DNA of 7,187 bases from assembly GCA_964415065.1 (NCBI GenBank), contig CAYPYX010000097.1, forward strand, positions 1 through 7,187, written 5' to 3'. The notes below the pieces were generated by a model, which was not told where the DNA came from, searched no databases, and worked only from the letters and a program-made list of their open reading frames with translations. This DNA comes from VMCP01 sp964415065 (GTDB taxonomy: Bacteria; Bacteroidota; Bacteroidia; NS11-12g; UBA955). Below are positions 1 through 6,729 of this stretch, piece by piece (the first letter of the stretch is position 1; every line of letters starts with the position of its first letter). The translations under genes and the position numbers were made by a program.

Positions 1-74
1 CATATTGCTACGATCAAAATGAAAAACTAGTAGCAAAAGGGAGCTTGAAATTGATTGACAAAATGGTGATTTAA
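1..74 (+). CDS. 3' end of an unidentified gene, possibly hotdog-fold thioesterase-like
   Basis: Reading from position 3, there are 23 open codons ending in TAA at 72-74; the start lies outside the window. The visible tail reads YCYDQNEKLVAKGSL followed by a short end, KLIDKMVI. The pattern of an aromatic strand, a D-x-N-x-K-L turn and then V-A-x-G resembles the final beta-strands of hotdog-fold acyl-CoA thioesterases and related enzymes, but 23 residues are too few to assign a family. The frame closes only 12 bases before the stop of the convergent helicase gene, which is the spacing expected of two real genes meeting tail to tail. I see no hairpin terminator in the 12-base gap. The existence of a gene end here is moderately likely; its function is a weak inference. 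Confidence 0.5.
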   Translation, partial: YCYDQNEKLVAKGSLKLIDKMVI

Positions 75-86
75 AAGGAAAAGTTT

Positions 87-3000
87 TTAATTCTGAATAT
101 AATCAAACTCAATTTCCGGTAGTAAAATAAGTACCTCTTTATCAGAGTCTTTTTGTTTCCAATAAAAATACATGTTAGGTTTTGCAATTCGAGGAAAGTA
201 ATTTTCAGATTTTAATTTCTCTATTTCTTCATTGAACTTTTTGGAAAACTTTAGAAGGAAAATCCCATCTTTGTTTATACAACCACCATTTGTTACTATT
301 AATTCATCATACAGTTTTGAAGACTTAATAATGAGCTGATTTTCCAGGAAATAACTTAACCAAACATCCCTGTGTGTTAAATAACGTTTTACTTTTTGTG
401 GGCTTAAAAAATTACTTGAGTCGTTTAAAACTACTGCTGGTTCAGAATTTAAATCCTTGATATAAATCTGAGGTACATGTATAAAAAGATTCGTTTTCGC
501 CCGAGTTACAGAAACATAAAACATTCGAATTTCATCTGGCTCTAAAACATTGAATTGATTCAATAATAAATGAACTTCATCAAATTCCTTTCCCTTGGCT
601 TTATGAATTGTTGAAACAATGATGGATTGCTCATCGTTTTCAAAAAAATCTTCAAAACTTGACTCTTGAATAAAAACCATAAAGTCAGAGTAGTATTTTT
701 TCTGGGGATTTGCTTCTTCAAATGATTTAAAAATACAATGGATCAATTTAAGATGAGGGCTGTTTGGAAATTTATTATCAATTTGATTCTTCGAATTTTC
801 CCAAATCTCATCCGATATAGTTACAGATTCATCATTCTTTCGTAACATTCGAATAAAATATCTAATTTCCAAAAGTTGCGTTAAATTAAATCCTTCATTC
901 GATTGAATTAACTTTGCATTTATACCTAAATAGGAAAGATAACCCATTAATTTCCATGCTTCATCGTTGGTTCTAGTTAAAATGCATTTTGAACCACTAG
1001 TGAGTGATTCCCTCAAATTATTTACTAATGGAACAACATTGTTATTCGTTTTATAACCATATATATTAACGATACCCGAATCATCTTTAACTGGAACATT
1101 AGGACTTACCTTTAATCTATCCGTTAGCTTAGAAGAAATAAAATTTGAATACTCGACTATTTGAGGACTACTTCTATAATTTTCTAATAATTCAACTTTT
1201 ATGGAACTTTTATTACTACTCATTAGTGCCGTCAAATAAGCAGAATTAGCACCTCTAAACGAAAAAATATTTTGATCATCGTCACCAACAGCTATAATTC
1301 TAAGTTCTTCATTTTTTTCTTTTAATACTCTTATCAATTCATATTCTTCTTGATTCATGTCCTGGGCTTCATCAATTACTAAAACTGTTTTAGTAATATA
1401 ACTTGCTTCTATTTCATCATTTCTAATTTGATTAATGGCTAGCGATAATATTCCTGTAGATTTTTGAATATTACCAATTTTACCCAGAATGTCAAAACAG
1501 AAAGAATGAAAGGTTTTTATTTGTATAAAACTTGCCGCATTTCCTATTAATTGATATAGACGCTTTTTAAATTCCATTGCCGCCGACCTCGAAAATGTCA
1601 ACATCAATAATTGCTCATGTTTCACATCTTCCATTAACAGTAAAGAAGCTAATTTATGAACTAAAAGTCGCGTTTTACCACTACCTGGACCAGCTGCTAC
1701 TAAAATAAAATCACTATCTTTTTCAAGAATAACACTCAGTTGAGCGGGCGATAATGCACCGAATATTTGATTGAATTTTTTAGGAGTAATATTTCTTTTA
1801 ATTTCTGATTGTCTTTGTTTATTGAAGTATTTATTTAAGAACGTACCATAATTTAAATGAAAGTAATCATCTACAAATTGTAACGCACTTTGATAATCTC
1901 GAATCATTTTGCGAGCATATTCTCCTACAATGTGTATTTGCTGAATTTTATTCTCATAAAAACGATGTAATTTCTCATAGTCTTCAATTTTAAATCGTCG
2001 TTTATTATCCTTTTCAATTCTTTCAATTGTTAGCTGATTGTAAACAACCATGAAACCACCTTCAATTTTTAGAGCGTCAATTTTTGAAAGATAAAAAAGC
2101 GCATCTTCTATGTCGCTGGTACTTACTTTTTTCCCAAAACTCACGTTTGAATTCTCAAAAGCTTGCTTCAATTCAATTATTGAAAACTCAATTAACACTT
2201 CATTTGAAACGTTAACATCTGATTGAATTTCAAGTGATTTTGAATATAAATATTCAATACAAAATATGGCCAATTCATGTCTTAACTCCAATTTATCCCT
2301 CAATAATTTTAACGAATGTTTGGGTTTAATATGAATTTGACTCTGACTGTAACTATTTCGTTGCTGAAATATCCAATTCTTTAATGACCAAAAATTTAAA
2401 ACCGTTTTAATATTAGAAATTGAGGAATTTTTAATTTCTTGAATTTCAGCCTCTTCATTAATTATTTTTGGATGAAATAATTGTTCATCTTCCGACAATT
2501 TGGAAAAGATAAATTTCTCCAATTTATTAAAGCCAATTAAACGATGAAGCGATCGATTTTTATTGTCCGACTTCTTTATAAATGCTGTTAAATCTTGTGT
2601 ATCCGCAAGAATTTTTTCCTCTCTGAGTAATTGAATTAATTCAATTATTTCTTCTTTTACAATTCCAAGATGATCACTGATATAATCAATTCGTGATTCC
2701 CCAGATTCATCATTTTGATGTTTTCTACTTTTTGTTGCGATAAGTTTCTTGATTACTCTAATTGCATTTATTTTTTGATTCTCGTTGAATTTAGATGAAT
2801 TATTAATTCGTTCTATTGCTTCGTTTACATTCTTTACTAAAATTGAATTAGCGAAAACTTTGGGAATATTCTGCCCTCTTTTTACGTATCCTGTACTTTC
2901 AAGAGCTGCAATAGCCGTTTTTACTCTAGTTTCGATTTCATTAACACTATCATCCCAGCCAGCTTTTCTAGCAATTTCCAATGCAGAATTAGAAACCGTT

Positions 3001-4913
3001 GATCTAAATTTGGTGACTTCCTTAATGGCTTTCCAAATTTGTTGAATTTCTTCAAGAGATAACTTAGTTTGATTTAGTAGTAGAAAGTGCTTACTCAAAT
3101 CATCCTCGTTGTATAGTACATGACATTCCGCCAATAAATTCTCATCCCTACCTGCTCTTCCTGCTTCTTGTATATAATTTTCCAGTGAGTCGGATATCTC
3201 ATAGTGTATAACTAAAGCCACATCCTTTTTATCCACGCCCATTCCAAAGGCTGACGTTGCCACCATTATCTGAGCTTCACCATTTAAAAATGCATTTTGG
3301 TTTTGAGTTTTTTCCTGTTTTTCCATCTTTCCATGGAAAGCCAGAGCATTAAATCCATCAACTACTAATCTGTCTGATAATTGTTTGGCTTTTTTAGTTC
3401 GAGACACATAAATTATAGTTGGTTGATTTTTGAGTTCGAGTAATTCTCTAGTCTTTTGATATTTTTCTTCCTCTGATAATAACTCATAAACTTTATAAGA
3501 AAGATTAGTTCGAGAAGCAGTGGAAGTAAATAATTCTAAATCCAAATCTAGATTATTTTTAAAATACTCTAAAATATCTTCTATAACTTTTTGCTTTGCC
3601 GTTGCTGTAAAACAGGATACAGGTATTTTGTAATTTAACTGCTTCTTTAATTGGATAGATTTAATAAAATCAGCAATATATAAATAGTCTACACGAAAAT
3701 CTTGTCCCCAAGAAGAAAAACAGTGAGCCTCATCTATTACAAAACGAACAATTTTACGTCCAATTAATAATCGCTCAATTGTTTTGGATCTTAATGACTC
3801 CGGAGATAAATAGACTATCGAAGCCGATCCATCCTCTATTCTTTCAATTGATTTCGCACGTTCAATGGGATCCAATAGTCCATTTATAGTAACCGCCTCT
3901 ACAATTCCATTTTTCTCTAAATTGTCAACCTGATCTTTCATTAACGATTGAAGAGGTGAAATCACTACGGTAAGTCCTCTTACAGATTTACCACTCATTA
4001 GAGCCGGAATTTGAAACGTAATTGACTTTCCACCACCTGTGGGAAAAACCGCTAGTAGTGAATTCCCTTTTACCGCAGAATTTACAGCCATTTCTTGTAA
4101 TGGGACGTTATCATAACTCCTGTAATTCTCATAACCAAAGAATGTCCTCAAGGCCAAAAAAATATCCAGTGACTTTCCACAATACTCACATTTAGAATTA
4201 CATGGAATATTTCTCAAAACATTCAAAATACTTTCGACTCTTGGGTAGTTTTTTAGCACCCAAGGAGGGGTAATTGAATAAACCAATCGATTTGATTCTA
4301 ATGCATAAACAAGGGCCAAAGAATATGCTAGTTCTATGGGCTCATTTAATAGCAAATTCCATTTTTCTGAGTTCAAACAAATCCATTGACTAAACGCATT
4401 TTCAATAAGAATTTTAACATCTTTATTAGGAGATCTGTAATTGATTAATTGAAAAAATGCATGAAACTCTACTTGTTCCTGCAACAATTGATAATATATC
4501 TCCTGTAAATATTCCGGGAGTCGATAAAATGCATCAATTTCATCGGATAATAATTCCTTAGATTTTATTGAATCATTAACTGGATTATTTAATTCACCGC
4601 TCTGTAATTTATCATCTTTTAACAAAGCATGGTATGGCTTTGTGGGAAACAACAACGGAGACAAATGTAATGTATCAATTATAGAACCAATAGTAAATCC
4701 TGACTCAAACAATTCATTACCAATATATTGCAAATCATGTTTAATAAAATTATGTCCACAGATAAATTCAGAACCTTTAATAAAAGTTAAAAGTTCATGT
4801 ACGGAATTTTTATGAAAAACTTGGTCATTACCTTTAATACAACCTATATCTAGAATATTTTTCTGAGTGTAATTAACTTCTAAATCTATGAAAGCAACTG
4901 TATTTAAGTGCAT
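87..4913 (-). CDS. DEDDh exonuclease / RecQ-like helicase / UvrD-like helicase fusion, 1608 aa
   Basis: One intact frame carries three enzymatic modules. Residues 1-125 form a DnaQ-like 3'-5' exonuclease with the DEDDh set: D10 and E12 in FIDLEV, D60 after GHN, and H95-x4-D100. A C-x3-C-x2-C cluster lies at 238-245. RecQ-type SF2 motifs follow: motif 0 FGYENYR (259-265), Walker A PTGGGKS (K296), IDEAHCFSSWGQDFR (D394, E395), FTATA (435-439), and QEAGRAGRD (582-590, R586 and R589). The usual RecQ cysteine cluster is absent after motif VI; winged-helix-like segments occupy about 640-690 and 740-780. A UvrD/Rep SF1A motor starts near 1054: Q1058, AGPGSGKT (K1080), IDEAQD (1180-1185), GDDDQNIFSFRGA (1210-1222), ENYRSSP, STIHKAKGKEFD, and YVSVTRAK (R1471). 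Residues 1482-1608 are an unassigned tail. Both motor types normally move 3'-5' on single-stranded DNA, so a role in DNA end processing, repair or defence is inferred. The ATG start leaves 104 bases after the toxin gene. All catalytic residues seem intact. Confidence 0.96.
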   Translation of the reverse strand: MHLNTVAFIDLEVNYTQKNILDIGCIKGNDQVFHKNSVHELLTFIKGSEFICGHNFIKHDLQYIGNELFESGFTIGSIIDTLHLSPLLFPTKPYHALLKDDKLQSGELNNPVNDSIKSKELLSDEIDAFYRLPEYLQEIYYQLLQEQVEFHAFFQLINYRSPNKDVKILIENAFSQWICLNSEKWNLLLNEPIELAYSLALVYALESNRLVYSITPPWVLKNYPRVESILNVLRNIPCNSKCEYCGKSLDIFLALRTFFGYENYRSYDNVPLQEMAVNSAVKGNSLLAVFPTGGGKSITFQIPALMSGKSVRGLTVVISPLQSLMKDQVDNLEKNGIVEAVTINGLLDPIERAKSIERIEDGSASIVYLSPESLRSKTIERLLIGRKIVRFVIDEAHCFSSWGQDFRVDYLYIADFIKSIQLKKQLNYKIPVSCFTATAKQKVIEDILEYFKNNLDLDLELFTSTASRTNLSYKVYELLSEEEKYQKTRELLELKNQPTIIYVSRTKKAKQLSDRLVVDGFNALAFHGKMEKQEKTQNQNAFLNGEAQIMVATSAFGMGVDKKDVALVIHYEISDSLENYIQEAGRAGRDENLLAECHVLYNEDDLSKHFLLLNQTKLSLEEIQQIWKAIKEVTKFRSTVSNSALEIARKAGWDDSVNEIETRVKTAIAALESTGYVKRGQNIPKVFANSILVKNVNEAIERINNSSKFNENQKINAIRVIKKLIATKSRKHQNDESGESRIDYISDHLGIVKEEIIELIQLLREEKILADTQDLTAFIKKSDNKNRSLHRLIGFNKLEKFIFSKLSEDEQLFHPKIINEEAEIQEIKNSSISNIKTVLNFWSLKNWIFQQRNSYSQSQIHIKPKHSLKLLRDKLELRHELAIFCIEYLYSKSLEIQSDVNVSNEVLIEFSIIELKQAFENSNVSFGKKVSTSDIEDALFYLSKIDALKIEGGFMVVYNQLTIERIEKDNKRRFKIEDYEKLHRFYENKIQQIHIVGEYARKMIRDYQSALQFVDDYFHLNYGTFLNKYFNKQRQSEIKRNITPKKFNQIFGALSPAQLSVILEKDSDFILVAAGPGSGKTRLLVHKLASLLLMEDVKHEQLLMLTFSRSAAMEFKKRLYQLIGNAASFIQIKTFHSFCFDILGKIGNIQKSTGILSLAINQIRNDEIEASYITKTVLVIDEAQDMNQEEYELIRVLKEKNEELRIIAVGDDDQNIFSFRGANSAYLTALMSSNKSSIKVELLENYRSSPQIVEYSNFISSKLTDRLKVSPNVPVKDDSGIVNIYGYKTNNNVVPLVNNLRESLTSGSKCILTRTNDEAWKLMGYLSYLGINAKLIQSNEGFNLTQLLEIRYFIRMLRKNDESVTISDEIWENSKNQIDNKFPNSPHLKLIHCIFKSFEEANPQKKYYSDFMVFIQESSFEDFFENDEQSIIVSTIHKAKGKEFDEVHLLLNQFNVLEPDEIRMFYVSVTRAKTNLFIHVPQIYIKDLNSEPAVVLNDSSNFLSPQKVKRYLTHRDVWLSYFLENQLIIKSSKLYDELIVTNGGCINKDGIFLLKFSKKFNEEIEKLKSENYFPRIAKPNMYFYWKQKDSDKEVLILLPEIEFDYIQN

Positions 4914-4946
4914 TTAAATCTACAACTTTTGTGATCCCAATAAATT

Positions 4947-4954
4947 CAAACATA
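4947..4954 (-). promoter_or_regulatory. possible -7 promoter element of the helicase gene
   Basis: The minus strand reads TATGTTTG here, an exact match to the TAnnTTTG -7 element known for the Bacteroidota primary sigma factor. It would place transcription start about 25-30 bases before the helicase ATG at 4913. A TTG that could serve as the -33 element lies 26 bases upstream, which is longer than the usual spacing, so only half of the promoter is convincing. If real, it lets the helicase be transcribed independently of the toxin-antitoxin operon. Confidence 0.3.
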
Positions 4955-5017
4955 AGCAAATCCATTGATAATAAATGCCTCAACTTGACGATTCAAATAA
5001 AATCAACAATGAAATTT

Positions 5018-5485
5018 CTAGAAATTTGACCCCACCAACCGAGAATCCAAAGGAAATGGTTCGGATTTCACTACTTTTATTTCTGAAAAATCAGCGTGAT
5101 TCGGATTAATTAGCACATTAAATTCTCCGGGGGTTATAACCGATGGGACAAACATAAGACAATGGTTGTTCTCCAAAATGAATTGATCGCCTAATTTCTG
5201 TGTTGCCGTATTATGAGGGAAGTTTTTCCAGTTCGGGGGAAGGAAATTCGGTTCCAAAACAGTCCGCGATACAGCCTCAGGAATTTCGATGGTTAACATA
5301 ACAAAATCTTGTGGCATGGTGGCCCAAGTTAGATGTACAGCCACTTCTGCCATGGCCAACGAACGATTTTCGGCCGTGTAAATCATTTCAATTCCTGGGG
5401 AATTCCATCGTGCTCCCTTCAGAGCAGCACCTTTTCCGGACAGTGGCAAAGCAAAAGCTTCCCTCGATAAACGAAACACCTGCAT
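5018..5485 (-). CDS. RES-domain toxin of a type II toxin-antitoxin system, 155 aa
   Basis: This protein matches the RES family over its whole length. It opens with VFRLSR, then has the KGARWNSPG motif (R26, W27, N28), YTAENRSLAMAE (Y36, E47), a Trp at 87, GDQF (99-102), and VPSVITPGEFNVLINP (S115, N123, N127, P128) followed by H130. The Arg, Glu and Ser that name the family are represented by R26, E47 and S115, and 155 aa is a normal RES toxin length, so the toxin looks intact. Characterised RES toxins (MbcT, ParT and related proteins) degrade or transfer from NAD+ in the cytoplasm and stop growth. Here the same reaction is inferred from motifs. The ATG overlaps the antitoxin stop by one base (TAATG), the usual arrangement for translational coupling in Xre-RES operons. 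A 16-bp perfect palindrome sits across the stop codon. Confidence 0.93.
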   Translation of the reverse strand: MQVFRLSREAFALPLSGKGAALKGARWNSPGIEMIYTAENRSLAMAEVAVHLTWATMPQDFVMLTIEIPEAVSRTVLEPNFLPPNWKNFPHNTATQKLGDQFILENNHCLMFVPSVITPGEFNVLINPNHADFSEIKVVKSEPFPLDSRLVGSNF

Positions 5486-6006
5486 TACACAAAAATTCCG
5501 TATTGAATTCGAGTTAATTCACCGATTACCAACTCTTTACCGTATGAATCTTTCAGTAATTCAATGGGTTTCATTTGCCCCAACGCAAAATTGGGAGTAT
5601 CTAACCACAGTTTGAATTTATCATTATCCCCAAAAACCCTCAAACCCAATTGCGTGACTTCCGCCATGGCAATGATTTTTTCGGAATGTATGGGCTTGAA
5701 CTGAAAATTTTCCGTAGAACGGTATCGCTGCAACGACTTTGTGGAGATGTCCAACAGACCTGCCCAATCCTGTTCAGACAGAGGCAAATATTTTTGGATA
5801 AATTGAAAAAAGGAATAAGGAACACCATTGCGTATTATTTGGATGAGTGTCCATTTATCTTCAAAAATACGCTCCAGGTTAGAGTTATTTTCTCCCTGTT
5901 TTTTAACGGGAATGGTATTGTAAATTTCCAATAAATCCTTCATCAAACGGATATCAAACTCTGAATCAGAATAATCAAGACCTTTCTTATTTTTACCCTT
6001 AGACAT
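5485..6006 (-). CDS. Xre/MbcA/ParS-family antitoxin, 173 aa
   Basis: This is the cognate antitoxin of the RES toxin. Residues 1-45 form a Lys-rich, probably flexible N-terminus. Residues about 50-105 form an Xre-like helical DNA-binding region, with YLPLSEQDWAGLLDIS and the likely recognition helix TKSLQRYRS. Residues about 115-173 match the toxin-binding C-terminal domain of the MbcA/ParS/Xre group (DUF2384): FGDNDKFKLWLDTPNFAL, then PIELLKDSYG (147-156), and an ending LTRIQYGIFV. In solved complexes this C-terminal end blocks the RES active site. The order antitoxin first, toxin second, with the stop and start sharing one base, fits the family. Autorepression is likely because AGACA/TGTCT half-sites flank and overlap its start codon. 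The ATG at 6006 is the start chosen; no clear Shine-Dalgarno sequence precedes it. Confidence 0.92.
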   Translation of the reverse strand: MSKGKNKKGLDYSDSEFDIRLMKDLLEIYNTIPVKKQGENNSNLERIFEDKWTLIQIIRNGVPYSFFQFIQKYLPLSEQDWAGLLDISTKSLQRYRSTENFQFKPIHSEKIIAMAEVTQLGLRVFGDNDKFKLWLDTPNFALGQMKPIELLKDSYGKELVIGELTRIQYGIFV

Positions 6007-6026
6007 TTGTCTACTAATTTAAGACA
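6001..6026. promoter_or_regulatory. possible antitoxin operator with AGACA/TGTCT half-sites
   Basis: On the plus strand AGACA at 6001-6005 and TGTCT at 6008-6012 form an inverted repeat with a 2-base gap that covers the antitoxin ATG (6004-6006). A third half-site, AGACA at 6022-6026, forms a second inverted repeat with the middle TGTCT. The 8-mer AGACATTT recurs exactly at 6001-6008 and 6022-6029, 21 bases apart or about two helical turns. Xre-type antitoxins commonly repress their own operon through such sites. In AT-rich DNA short matches can arise by chance, and one site lies in coding sequence, so this remains a candidate. Confidence 0.3.
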
Positions 6027-6057
6027 TTTTTCCAAGAAAACAAATAAGGCCCGAAAA

Positions 6058-6234
6058 TTAATCGAGAATAATACTTTTCTTTTTCAACAACTTAATTCCA
6101 TATACATGACTCCAGAACATAACAGGAACTAAAAAAGTGGGCAACCAAACATACGGGAACATTAAAATTGCGATATTCGGTTGATGAAAAGAGAATTGTT
6201 GGATAATCAACTTTCTCTCTAATCCTCCCACCCA
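6058..6234 (-). pseudogene. membrane-segment-like open stretch: gene remnant or very small ORF
   Basis: Directly after the TGA of the DUF1905 gene, the same frame stays open for 58 codons to TAA at 6058-6060. The second half encodes a strongly hydrophobic segment, IAILMFPYVWLPTFLVPVMF, followed by WSHVYGIKLLKKK. It looks like a transmembrane helix with a basic cytoplasmic end, the typical C-terminus of a small membrane protein. The only ATGs are at 6160-6162 (34 residues) and 6118-6120; a GTG at 6229-6231 would give 57 residues. It may be the tail of a lost membrane-protein gene, a small membrane protein, or chance. A possible terminator hairpin overlaps its first part, and part of the antitoxin promoter may overlap its end. 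I do not recognise the family. Confidence 0.35.
6190..6218 (-). terminator. possible intrinsic terminator of the DUF1905 gene
   Basis: Starting 17 bases past the DUF1905 stop, the minus strand can fold AGAGAA-GTTG against CAAC-TTCTCT. The stem is 6 + 4 bp with a small internal bulge and a 6-base loop. It runs into TTTTC on the 3' side, a short T-tract. The stem is weak and interrupted, so termination may be partial. Confidence 0.35.
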
Positions 6235-6555
6235 TCACACCCACAATTTGATATTTATTAAATCCCCAACCGCAATATTCTCTTTTTTGCGGACATCTGA
6301 CTTGATTGGCAGTAAATAAGAACCGTGTTTGGTATCGTACCAAATGGCAGTTTTCCAGGACGTTGAACCGATTTGTGCCGTAGCTTTCAACCTTCCCCAA
6401 CCCTCTTCCTGCCAAGCCAACTGCGAACGGATTTCCAAGGATAATTCCACTGGTAAAGTCACAAAATGCCAACTACCCCCTTTGGAATTTCCCTGGTTAT
6501 CACTTGCGTGAACCCATACCGTTGCTTCAAACTCGAATTCGATTCCTTTCACCAT
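6235..6555 (-). CDS. DUF1905 domain protein, 106 aa
   Basis: The small protein matches the DUF1905 family from end to end. It has FEFEATVWV at the start, then GSWHFVTLPVE (27-37), EGWGRLKATAQIGSTSWKTA (51-70), and GSYLLPIKSDVRKKENIAVGD (78-98, with LPIK and the VRK-GD pair), and it ends in IKLWV. The family is a compact all-beta domain of about 95-105 residues with no established biochemical function; it also occurs fused to other small domains. The frame could be extended to a TTG at 6564, but the ATG at 6555 is preferred because it is a standard start and the family pattern begins five residues later. There is no signal peptide or membrane segment, so it is probably cytoplasmic. It lies 228 bases ahead of the antitoxin gene on the same strand and downstream of the metK hairpin, so it probably has its own promoter; I could not identify one. 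Confidence 0.88.
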   Translation of the reverse strand: MVKGIEFEFEATVWVHASDNQGNSKGGSWHFVTLPVELSLEIRSQLAWQEEGWGRLKATAQIGSTSWKTAIWYDTKHGSYLLPIKSDVRKKENIAVGDLINIKLWV

Positions 6556-6673
6556 GTTTTGCAAGTTTAATCTTTTTGAAGTAGTTTGTCTTACACAAAA
6601 TCCAAATCTTTATATGCAAATTAAATCTAAATAATTGACTACTTACATATTATAAACTTATTCCAACCAACAA

Positions 6674-6714
6674 ATTATAGTTTAAAGTTCCAAATTGGAA
6701 CCTTAAACTATAAT
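6674..6714 (-). terminator. strong hairpin terminator after metK
   Basis: A near-perfect inverted repeat has 20-base arms, ATTATAGTTTAAAGTTCCAA at 6674-6693 and TTGGAACCTTAAACTATAAT at 6695-6714. They are centred on one base and carry a single mismatch (6686 against 6702). It begins 15 bases beyond the metK stop codon (minus strand), where an intrinsic terminator is expected. The T-rich tract after it is short (TTTGTTGG), so it may also act mainly as an mRNA 3'-end stabiliser. The near symmetry would allow a similar fold on the opposite strand. Confidence 0.7.
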
Positions 6715-6729
6715 CCAAGTAATCTCCCT

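Noticed and set aside
2628..2647. Perfect 20-bp palindrome TAATTGAATTAATTCAATTA inside the helicase gene
   Set aside because: It is explained by AT-rich codons for the residues I-E-L-I-Q-L in a helical segment of the helicase; nothing else around it suggests a regulatory or recombination site.
2785..3045. Plus-strand open frame of 86 codons opposite the helicase
   Set aside because: It lies wholly inside the helicase gene on the opposite strand, resembles no family and has no start context; it is an antisense shadow.
5650..5934. Plus-strand open frame of 94 codons opposite the antitoxin
   Set aside because: It is antisense to a gene with clear Xre and toxin-binding features; the translation has no recognisable pattern.
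6047..6092. Possible antitoxin promoter: minus-strand TAATTTTC with an upstream TTG
   Set aside because: It differs from TAnnTTTG at the last base, and the 24-base spacing to TTG is longer than usual, so it is too weak to list as a promoter.
6092..6472. Minus-strand open frame of 126 codons overlapping DUF1905
   Set aside because: It overlaps the well-supported DUF1905 gene in another frame, and its sequence shows no family pattern. The membrane-like stretch at 6058-6234 is in a different frame.
6556..6564. Upstream TTG start for the DUF1905 gene
   Set aside because: It would add three residues beyond the family start; the ATG at 6555 is a better start.
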